Assembly: GCF_019097595.1 (NCBI RefSeq)
Contig: NC_080720.1
Location: forward strand, 22,640,852 to 22,704,851
Length of the DNA: 64,000 nt
Reading direction: 5' to 3'
From: Hemibagrus wyckioides
Lineage: Eukaryota; Chordata; Actinopteri; Siluriformes; Bagridae
Of the stretch, positions 55,440 through 64,000 are shown piece after piece. The position numbers and the translations under genes were made by a program. Under the pieces are notes generated by a model. The model did not search any database, was not told the origin of the DNA, and worked only from the letters and a program-made list of their open reading frames with translations. Numbering within the stretch: the first letter of the stretch is position 1; each line of letters begins with the position of its first letter.

Positions 55440-55940
55440 ATTCCCAGTAGACCCCTTCCCCCCAATCTACGCGTCAATACCTATCGCCTGGTTATTCTGT
55501 TCGCGGGAATAATGTCGCTGTCATTGGGAGTGGGGGGTGTAAGGAGGATGCGTGTGTGTGTGTGCGTGCGCGCGTGCGTGCATGCGTGTGTGTGTTAACC
55601 CGGTCACAGCGTGCTGAAGTTGCGGAGGTTTTTTTCTCGGTTGCCATGGATTTCTGAAAAAAAGCTATTGACCGCAACTGATCTCATTCAGAGCAGAGCA
55701 AAAAGCAGTGCAAAGCTGTTGCGTTACTTTATTTTCGTTTAATTAATTTAGAATAATAAATAAATATAGAATCTCGCGCGAGGCATTATTTTCACGTTTT
55801 CAGATTTCTTCGCTTGCAACACACAGTTCACCGAAAGGTAGGCTAACTATGTATATTTTCCCATATATGTGATTTTTGTCGCAAACCGTATTTCAGCTTT
55901 CTGGCTTATCGTGCTTTCCACCACGTTAAATCCATCCCAC
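55440..55940 (+). promoter_or_regulatory. CpG-dense patch; candidate promoter and first exon
   Basis: By hand count there are about thirty CpG dinucleotides in 500 bp, far above the rest of the window. Groups include cgcg at 55470, 55570 and 55775. A GT/GC purine-pyrimidine tract lies at 55550-55594. On the plus strand, GCCATGG at 55643-55649 is a strong start context but opens only ATG GAT TTC TGA. A splice donor of good form, GAAAG|GTAGGC, occurs at 55837/55838. A noncoding first exon ending there, with an intron continuing right, is a reasonable reading. No downstream exon is visible, so this is a hypothesis. Confidence 0.4.
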
Positions 55941-57318
55941 TTTGTTTCGCTGTATGTACTGGTGACAGTGGGGCATGATGATGGGAAAGTCAGTGAACAC
56001 CAAATGCTTAAGATGATTTACTTTGGGTTTAAAAAAGTTCCAAATTAGGCTAAATTTATAACATCCCATTCTTGTCGTGTTATTTCACTGCATCCTGCAG
56101 AGCAATTGGCTTAAAAATCACTTTCACTTCAGCTTTAATACTGTAAAGTCTAGACGGAATTTTGAACCGGATTTCACATTTCGATCACAGCGACCACGAT
56201 ACTTCCTCTTAAAATAAGTCAAAATATGACTACAGTGTAAGAGCTTTTGAATGATCCCATTTTTTCATTCAGCCATTTCCCTCATTCAGTCAATATGATC
56301 AGATCTTGAAAAGCATGCTTTATCACATTGCTTAATTTCATAGCTTGAACTGCATATTGGGATCAACCTTAGTACACAGTTCATTTTGTATAGTATTTTC
56401 ATTTTGTTGTTGCAGTGTATAAAAAGGGGACATTATTTTGCTCCTGATTTGATTGTCTAACGTGGATGTTGGTAAAATAAATTAAAATAAGGGCATGAAG
56501 ATGAGGATTGCTTCTCTCCTACTTTTGTGCTATATCAAGAAAAAAAACATTTATAACTGTCTAAACACACCTAGATGATGCTACTTATTACAGTAACAAG
56601 TATCTTTTTCTTTCTTTTTTTAATCTTTTTTTGTATTTGTAATATTGGTATTTTGTTGTCCGATTGTGTGAATTGTGAGCTTTATTTTGGTAAAAAAAAA
56701 AAAAATTCTATGTGAATGCTAGTAAAATGAAAATAATAAACACAATGAAGAACAGAGAGCTAAAGATGGGTGTGAAGGAGGTGAATGCATCTCTCTGGCA
56801 CGCCTGTTGCTATTTCATTATTCTCACCCATTTACAAGCATCTGAATCCTGAGTGCATTATTTATTACAGGGTTTTTGTAAATCATTGAAATCACATCTT
56901 ATAAAAACAGTAAAAAAAAATTCACACCATTTTCACCAACACTTCATGAGGTGTGCCAATTTCCGATTTGTAGAGAAACCTGATCACTGTGGCTTTGCTG
57001 TAATGATGCAAAATTAAATTATATCTGAGTGAGAAAGCGCCATTACAGTCAGATGAGCTACACTGATTTAATGACAACAATTAAATTCGCATTAGAGACA
57101 GACAGCGTGCTGCTGTCAGAAGACTCCAGTGGGCTGAGACTTTGTAATTGAATTGGAGAGTGGATGATGGGTTACTGGTTGAGGAACTAGAGAGTTACAA
57201 AACAGACTGCTCTGACACAGTACACTGTAGGGCTAAAAGATTACTGTTACATATTTACTACCTGAACTACTGAAAAAAAAGAACAAATGATTTGATTCAC
57301 ACTAAATTTGCACTAATT

Positions 57319-57385
57319 TAATATGCAATGATTTCAGAACTGTGAAGCCCTAATGATATGACCTTATTTCACATGCAGATTTCCA
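57319..57385 (+). repeat. Dispersed direct repeat, copy A
   Basis: 'atatgcaatgatttcagaac', 'tgtgaagccctaatgatatg' and 'cacatgcagatttcca' are shared with 59215-59283 with few mismatches. The family is unknown. Confidence 0.85.
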
Positions 57386-59214
57386 GGCATGTTTGTCAGA
57401 TGATATTATAGTGTTTAATATAATGAATTCTCAAATACTAGCCTTACAACCATACATTATAATTACAAAAACTCATCAAAGTTGTTTTCTTCAGCCTATG
57501 TTTTCCAGCTCAATAAGATTCTCTCATCATCCTAATGAACATTTATGTGCCAAGCCATGCCTATTGAGGCCACTAGCTCCCCACCAAGAAAATTAGGGCA
57601 AATTCTTCTCTGCCTCTCCAAGCTAATGAAAGGAATTAACTGATTGGATGAGCTATAGCTCCACAAATGCATAGCAAATGCCAGGCAGTGGATTCAGCAC
57701 ATGACACAGTAGGGAATGTTGCATTTGTTTTTGATATTTATAACCCTAACTGGTACATGATTATTTGGTTATATTAGTATGAAAACCTTTCTGGCCATTC
57801 TAATGATTTGATTAAGGAAAAAAGACCTAACATGTTCACCCTTACATGAGTCACCCTTAAGGATTTATAAAGTAGTTTACTAGTTAATGTTTAATGTATT
57901 TATCTTACTATCACCTGTGTTTAAGAGCTCACAGTTTGCGTGTACCTCTACAGTGGAAAACAATTTCATTTTATTCTTTGATTTGAGAGTGAAAATCCAT
58001 GTGGAACCTTATGATATTCATTGAGCCCCTCACTATTTTTATCAAACTATCACAGCCTGAGATCAAATCCACAGTGATGCTTCCATCTCCATATGAGACT
58101 TGTGATTCAGTTAGTCATATGAACTCACTACAGAAACACCTGTGTCCTTGCCAAAATATGTTGTATGCCTTTTTTGTCCTCTTTTTTCATGCCAAGTGGC
58201 AAGTCTTCTGAGGCAATATGACATTTTGCCTAGAGAAGATGGAGGGTTTGGATCAGGGGAACAACCAAGATAGGATGGGAGAATATTTGAAAGAAAGAGT
58301 TAAGCAAATGTCAGAAAAATCAGAATATTATTACAGAGTTTACCATGTAATTCACTAAAGACTTGATGGACAATAAATGGTGTTTCCAATCAGCCTGTTT
58401 GTATGAATTCTTAATTTTTTTAAATAGAGACCTAAATAGAAATGGCAGAAATTCAGAACAAAACCTAAATAGCACAAAATAGTTTTTATGCATGATTGAC
58501 CTGAATTTGGCTCAGAGTCTCTGTGTAGAGCGGATGTGATAAAGGGTCATGAAAACAAAAGATAATGTAGCGATGATGTAGTTTTACACTTGGAGTTTCT
58601 TTATTTATCATTGTCATTTTTGACATATCTCATGTCTGGTGAGAGTGCATTTAAATTTGAAGACACTATTATAGCAGCAATAAAAATGCTTTATCTGTTG
58701 TAAAAATCAAAAGCACTATCATCAACAATTACAGCAAGTAAAGTGACATAGTATACTTTCCTTAGAATACTAAGGAGTACTATGTGTGAATAAATGACCA
58801 TGAGTCATGGTCAGAGTGAGTCAGAGCACTGGTTATTCACTCATAAATCTTTCAAATTAGGACATTTCAACATGGCGCATCTGTGTACAAGAGCACCAAT
58901 TGGGTTGAGAATAAAATGTGCAATCAACACCTGTGTACATTTCATGTAAATTTGATATATGTATATGCATATGCATACAAGTTGGGACAGGTAATGGTAA
59001 TGGTAATAATCTGTGACATTCCTTATCACTGGGGTACTATTCTCAAATGTACATGTGTTATACCTACAATATGTACCTTTTACCTAAAAAAGTGCATGGA
59101 GTGTACTATTACTTTAAATGGTTGGGAGAAATTGGGATTTCTATGACTTAAATGATGGAATGTCCTTTGATGCTGCTGATTTTTTCACATCAGCAGAGAG
59201 ATTTGTCACTTTCA

Positions 59215-59283
59215 AATATGTGCAATGATTTCAGAACTGTGAAGCCTTAATCATATGACCTAATTTTACATGCAGATTTCCAA
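59215..59283 (+). repeat. Dispersed direct repeat, copy B
   Basis: Matches 57319-57385 in the same orientation about 1.9 kb away. It is interrupted at the right by a short tctccaatttggaaaaaagc-type inverted tract. Confidence 0.85.
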
Positions 59284-59339
59284 TTTGGAAAAAAGCCAAA
59301 TTGGTACGAGCTACCAGGAAGGATAAAGTAAATAATCAA

Positions 59340-59560
59340 ATAATCACCACACATAACTGTGGTGAGCGGAAATGCATCTCAGCATGCACAAAACTTCAAA
59401 ACTCGAGGTGGATGAGCTACAACAGCTGAAGACCACATTGGGTTATACTTCTGTCAGCCAAGAACAGGAATCATAGGCTATCAGGATCAGAGACTCACCC
59501 AAACTGAAATGGTGAATTTAAAAAAAAAAAAAAATTATTTGTTCAGTTTGGGTGCATCTT
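59340..59560 (+). mobile_element. Tc1-like fragment
   Basis: 'cataactgtggtgagcggaa', 'atgcatctcagcatgcacaa' and 'atgagctacaacagctgaag' are the middle of the transposase gene of the family that forms the foldback at 52819. At the right, 'cacccaaactgaa' and 'ttcagtttgggtg' form a short hairpin around a poly-A run (59519-59533). Confidence 0.7.
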
Positions 59561-60714
59561 TTCACAGGCTCAAAGGTAACTGGACTTGGGACTGAAAAGC
59601 AGATTCATGGGCAATTGTGGCCTGTTTCCTTGTTATTTCATAACAGACTAAGGGGATAAAAGGTCCAAAGTTGATTCAAACTGTTGAATTTGTATTTAAT
59701 AGCTGTTCATGGGAATTCTCAATGTGTGTTCCAAAGAGGTGATGATGCAAGTGAAGGAGGCCATCATCAGACTGAGTTTAAAAATAAAAAGTATATACCT
59801 ATCAGAACGTTAGCAGAAACTATAGGAGTGGCCAAATCAACAATTAGGTATCTTCTTAAAAAGAAAGAATGTACTGGTGAGCTCAACAACACAAAAGCCT
59901 GGAGGACCACTAAAAACAACTGAAGTGGATGATCTTCACCATTCTTTCCTTGGTTAAGAAATACCTCTTCAGAACATCTAACAAAATTCTTTGGACAGAT
60001 GAAACTCAGATTAACTTGTACCAGAATGATGGGAGGATGAAAGGACGGGCTCATGATCCAAAGCAAACCACATCATCTGTTAAACATAGTGGAGGCAGGG
60101 TTATGGCATGGGCGTGTATGGCTGCCAAATGGAACTGGGTCACTGGTGTTTATTGATGATGTGTCTGCTGATAGAAGAAGCAAGATGAATTTAGAAGTGT
60201 ATAGAGCTTACTGTCTGCTCAGATTCTCATACTGCAAAACTGATAGGATGGCACTTTACAGTCCAGATGGATTATGACCCAAAATATACAAAGAAAGCAA
60301 TATAAGGCAAAGACACTGAATATTCTTAGGTGTTTGAGTCAGTCAAGATAAAACTGAAGGTGGAATGACCCACTTGTAAACTTGTAAAAGTGGCTACAGT
60401 AAAAAAAAAAAAAAAAAAAAGGCAACGAATCACAAGGAAGGAAACTGGCAAAATATTTGCATCCTAGTAGTAAAAATAATCCTTATGTTAGTTCAGTTAC
60501 ATTTGTCAGTTACATTTATGTATGGTCAATGTACATTTTAACCTGTGAAAATGGAGGAAATATGGAAAAAATTGATGTAATTCAAGTCAGAGCTAAGATT
60601 AAAGCTAAAATTTCTACAATTTAATCACATTTTGATTGCTTCACTTCAGATACACTGTGGTGGTGTACAGAAGCAAAATTGTACAGAGTCGTAGTCCGGA
60701 TACATATGCACCTG
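59561..60714 (+). mobile_element. Tc1-like transposon with decayed transposase
   Basis: A leader ('aaaggtccaaagttgattca') leads into the transposase gene and the 3' region ('cattgtggtggtgta'-type at 60653-60668, 'gcacctgacttt' at the end). The 5' terminal repeat is not recognisable; the 3' end fits a common fish Tc1 family whose tip is CCTGACT. A central segment of the gene is missing. Confidence 0.75.
59684..60277 (+). pseudogene. Tc1 transposase remnant
   Basis: Three frames are needed. 59684-59923 gives the first helix-turn-helix: IPIRTLAETIGVAKSTIRYL followed by LKKKECTGELNNTKAWRTTK. 59929-60156 carries ILWTDETQINLYQNDGRMKG with the first catalytic aspartate (TDET) and HDPKQTTSSVKHSGGRVMAW. 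60053-60277 continues with VFIDDVSADRRSKMNLEVYR, downstream of a frameshift. Between the first two segments the second helix-turn-helix is lost. The second aspartate appears as 'gtccagatggattatgaccc' at 60259 with a stop in it, and the glutamate region is absent. Confidence 0.8.
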
Positions 60715-60845
60715 ACTTTATCAACCGAATAAGATTGCAGGTTTGCACAATGGACTGACCAGGGTGTATTCCTTTTTCATCCTCACTGTATCCTGGATAG
60801 GCTCTGGATTGTGGCCCTGACCAGAATAATGAAATTAATAAATAA
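60715..60845 (+). repeat. SINE 3' fragment
   Basis: 'actgaccagggtgtattcct' and 'tggataggctctggattgtg' followed by 'gccctgaccagaataatgaa' match the 3' half of the SINE at 1-180. Confidence 0.6.
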
Positions 60846-60904
60846 GCAAGCCACTACAATATACAATCAAATAGATAGTTCAAAGATGAATGGGATGTTT
60901 CTAA

Positions 60905-61010
60905 TTTTATACATCAAAACTGCATTGAAAGAGATTTCAGAGCACTTTTGCATGTCACCCTGGATAAGGGTGTATGCCAAATGCCATAAATGTAAATTTA
61001 AATGCTGTCT
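60905..61010 (+). repeat. SINE 3' tail fragment
   Basis: 'gcatgtcaccctggataagg' and 'gtatgccaaatgccataaat' followed by 'gtaaatttaaatg' resemble the shared tail of fish tRNA-derived SINEs ('GGATAA..GCGTCTGC.AAATG'). Confidence 0.65.
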
Positions 61011-62045
61011 AATATTAAATATCTAAAAGTAGGTGATTTCACCAATTACAAATTGATTTATTAAATTTATACATTAAACCAGAAATCACAGCCATAGTTT
61101 GAACCCTATGTTGTCACTCATTAATTTAAAAAAAAAAAAAAAAACTGACTTTGGGTTGAGGTTGACTTACATGGATGAGTGCACATGAATGACACTCTTT
61201 GCTGTCCATTGAGCACTGGGGGAGGGCAGAAGCAGTGGGGGCAAGTACAGAACAGAACATATCTTATTAAACAGGACCCTTGAGCCAGTGGTTGGCCACA
61301 GCCAATTAATCTGCTTGGTCCATTGAAGGACAAACCTGAGTGTGAGGTCAATGTTATCACACATGCTCAGGGCTGCTTTGGTAGGAAGGATGAATGGAAG
61401 AAAGGTAAGCTGTGCACTCTGGTTGCAAGATGATTTCCGCCTGTGACAAAAAAGGAATGGCAATTTCCATACCTTTCTGTCAGGTTAAAATAACGTCATA
61501 TTAGCAAGTGGTCTGGAGTGTTGGATGTGTGAGAAATATGTTAGCGTGTCTGTTTTTTTTTTTTTTTCAGAAAGACATGGGACATAACTATTGGTCTTCT
61601 ATTACATCTATTATAGATTATTAACAATCGGGTGTTGCAGAGACCCTTTGGCATATTTAGCTGTTTTTAGCAGGAGGGCTGGAACTAGTTCCAGAATGAT
61701 CTCGTGGTCACAATGTATGTATTTAAGATATCCTTATGATGCATTATTACTTTAATAATATATTATCACACTCATATAAGATTATACTGTATGAGTGGTT
61801 TGGAGTGGTGGACACTTGAGTTTGTTAAATTCCTGTTTAAAAAAAAACACCCACTGGCTATTGCTAGGGTATTTCAGAGAAACGGGAGATATGGCCATTA
61901 CTGTTCTGTTGCAGCTAAGCACATCATTACTGAAACCCTTATATGGTGCTGATCTACCTTTCCTTTTATTCTGTGTCAGTAGTAACTAACAATGCAAAAA
62001 AATCTTAGTACTGAAGAAAGCAAGCAAAGGAACACTTATAGTAAC
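61011..62045. other. Anonymous sequence with a diverged direct repeat
   Basis: 61507-61610 and 61793-61915 share 'gtggtttggagtggtgga'-like beginnings and a 'tttcagagaaacgggagata'-like ending, so they are diverged direct copies about 285 bp apart. The family is unknown. Poly-A lies at 61129-61143. Confidence 0.5.
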
Positions 62046-62049
62046 TGTG

Positions 62050-62078
62050 GTATATATATATATATATAGCTCATATAC

Positions 62079-62133
<55 letters not shown>

Positions 62134-62154
62134 CTGTGTGTGTGTGTGTCTGTG

Positions 62155-62187
<33 letters not shown>

Positions 62188-62189
62188 TG
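62050..62189. repeat. Compound (AT)n(GT)n(AAT)n microsatellite
   Basis: Two AT runs separated by agctcatataccaca, then a GT array with TCTG interruptions and an AAT array. Confidence 0.95.
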
Positions 62190-64000
62190 CCTTAAGGATT
62201 CTTTTAAGGATGCTATAAAAATGTTATAATTTTTTTCCCTTAAATTGCTATTCTACCCATATGTAGATTCAATGTATCGCAACCATTATATCCAAATTTG
62301 TTGTGCTTCTTCTATGACCTTGACTATGTTATCTGAGTCATATTATGTTTAAGTTTCTGGAAATGATCACATTTAGAAATCTGTCTTGGTGAGTATCTCA
62401 AACCTGTTTGGAGGATATACCACAAAAAGGAGCTTAGCCTGTAGGACGCTGAATATATGCGCAAAGGCAAGAACCATTAAAATGACGAATGTTCTTTACT
62501 AGCAGTGGTATAGCAACCTTTGTCCCCTGTACTCCTCATAGAAGACAGTTAGGGGGTATGCACAAAGTTGTGGGGACTCCACAACTGAGCAAAAGATGGA
62601 TGGGGGATGAAGCAGGATAGTTGTGACAGCAATGGGGACCTTAGCAGTGAAAAGGCTCATTGTGTTTATGGGACGTGATATGAAACATGCAGAGGTTTCC
62701 CATTTATTTAAGTCTTCTGTCTTTCTCTGTAACAGGAACACACCATTTAGAAACTTCTAGAAACATAGAATGGAGTAGCGATTGAGCGTCACTCTTTAAT
62801 CAACATATCCTTATTCATGAAGCAATTGCTCTACATGAGAGCAATTCTAAGCCTTATTATTAGCAACACATCTATTTTAATCATGTACAGTTACTATTTG
62901 TCTGCTTTGACAATATCAGAATGCTACACATGCTCTAATTTTCCACTACATATTGCCAGCAGACACCAAATGACTTGGTTTAAAACGGCATATCTCTGTT
63001 TAACGAGCCTACAAAAAATATGGATGCCAGATGCTTGCTTACAACTGCATGTGTGGGTAAACTGTTTGGTTTCATGCGCTGTCTAATGGGTTTCTCTCTT
63101 TTTGTTTACCGTGAGCTATGTTCTTAATAAATACTCCAATTTGGCTCAGACCACAAAGCCTATCTGTCACACAGAGCAGCAGACCCACACAAACTCTACC
63201 TCAATGGCCTTCATTCCATTTGTTGGGACTGTAATGGACACTATAAGGTAATATATTACTTTTCAGGTCATGTTGCTTCAGTAACATTTATGGTGGAGAC
63301 CAAAATGTATGCAACATAGACTCATGTGCTCTGAATTGCAAAATCTTGTTTACAGCCTTGAGCCCGACACCATTATCCTTTAATTGAGCATCAGTGTGCT
63401 CATCATGAGCTTTCACTACAACAAAATGAACGCAGAGAGCATGCTAAGCAGTTGTGCTACAGAAATGGTTTATGCAATATCAAGCACTCAGAGATTGCAT
63501 TTTACAGTGCTATATTTGGCAGGAAGAATGGAAAAAGGAAAGGATCAATTTCTCTAATTTACATTTAAAGTGCATTTTGTTAGTTACAAAATACATATTT
63601 GTATTAACCCTTAACTAATTTATCTTATCTATAAATATTGTACCTTTCCTGTACATTTTGTAATTACTCAAACTTTTGTCTTACTGTGAAAGAAAGACAC
63701 TGTCTTTGTGTCTGTCCTTGGCATGCTGTGGAAAAAACAAACCTGCAATGAGGCCAAAAGCACAGTTATAGTCCAGATCTTAATGTTCTTATCCTGCAGA
63801 AAGAGCAACTGTTATAGGAAACAATGCCAAACCAGTCAGGATATAGAACCAATTAATCAGTGTTGTGCTTGGGGACCAGAAACCCTAAAAAATAATTACA
63901 AATTTGACCCAGGAAGCACCTGCAGAGAACCAGTAACCTTTATTATTTTTCTCCCTGTGCCTTTTTGTGTTGGACAAATCCTGACCCCTATTTGTTTGAC
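62190..64000. other. Anonymous sequence to the window edge
   Basis: No gene or repeat family recognised. 63110-63250 and 63350-63560 are repeat-free and compositionally balanced, without a supported ORF. Confidence 0.45.

Larger units (their letters stand above)
55941..59339. other. Anonymous sequence (possible first intron)
   Basis: No mobile element clearly recognised and no coding exon. It contains one unit (57319-57385) of a dispersed direct repeat whose partner is at 59215-59283. 57000-57160 has several homeodomain-type TAATT motifs and no repeats. Confidence 0.45.

Noticed and set aside
62047..62229. Tyrosine-isoleucine-rich plus-strand ORF
   Set aside because: Produced by the AT, GT and AAT arrays.
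63110..63260. Possible exon with a GTAATA donor near 63247
   Set aside because: The open frames are short, with stops in all three phases before the donor, and no acceptor of good quality was seen.

Overview
This window looks like nuclear DNA from a ray-finned fish. It is AT-rich and CpG-poor, with long microsatellites and only short, interrupted ORFs. Nearly everything I can identify is a decayed transposable element of a kind common in teleosts: Tc1/IS630 transposons, hAT, pogo/Tigger-like and palindromic MITEs, an RTE-type LINE, a Jockey/CR1/L2-group LINE, two DIRS-like elements, one Gmr1-like Ty3/gypsy element and tRNA-related SINEs. An otophysan such as a catfish is plausible from the repeat mix, but that is a guess. 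No intact host protein-coding exon could be recognised, so the window is probably intergenic or a large intron.

Layout. 0-9 kb: SINE and MITE traces, an AAAAG array, a dead Tc1 element (4.4-5.3 kb) and an internally deleted DIRS-like element (6.4-7.7 kb). 9.2-12.3 kb: a nearly full-length RTE-type LINE on the minus strand, bracketed on both sides by TAC trinucleotide arrays. 12.4-15.0 kb: a minus-strand Tc1 element split by a second DIRS-like element. 15.5-17.3 kb: a LINE tail and a gypsy fragment in which an integrase-like tail precedes reverse transcriptase. 18-25 kb: SINE, MITE, a 155-bp tandem duplication, a LINE 3' end, and a Tc1 transposase gene with its DD34E triad visible in two overlapping frames. 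25-34 kb: mostly anonymous sequence with a complete TA-flanked pogo-like element, a SINE, a Tc1-derived MITE and a diverged pair of LTR-like direct repeats. 34-36.6 kb: a 5'-truncated LINE preceded by a perfect 27-bp hairpin. 36.6-52.8 kb: sparse repeats and long anonymous stretches, some of which read like conserved noncoding DNA. 52.8-54.8 kb: a foldback Tc1 element carrying a hAT insertion with a perfect 8-bp target duplication. 55.4-55.9 kb: the only CpG-dense patch, a candidate promoter and first exon. 56-64 kb: anonymous sequence plus two more Tc1 remnants.

The elements do not work together as a system. Their nesting gives a relative insertion history: Tc1-like elements were later hit by DIRS and hAT insertions. 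No undescribed multi-gene system was found. The best leads are the CpG-dense promoter candidate, the nested-insertion structures, the perfect hairpin and the unexplained tandem or direct repeats.
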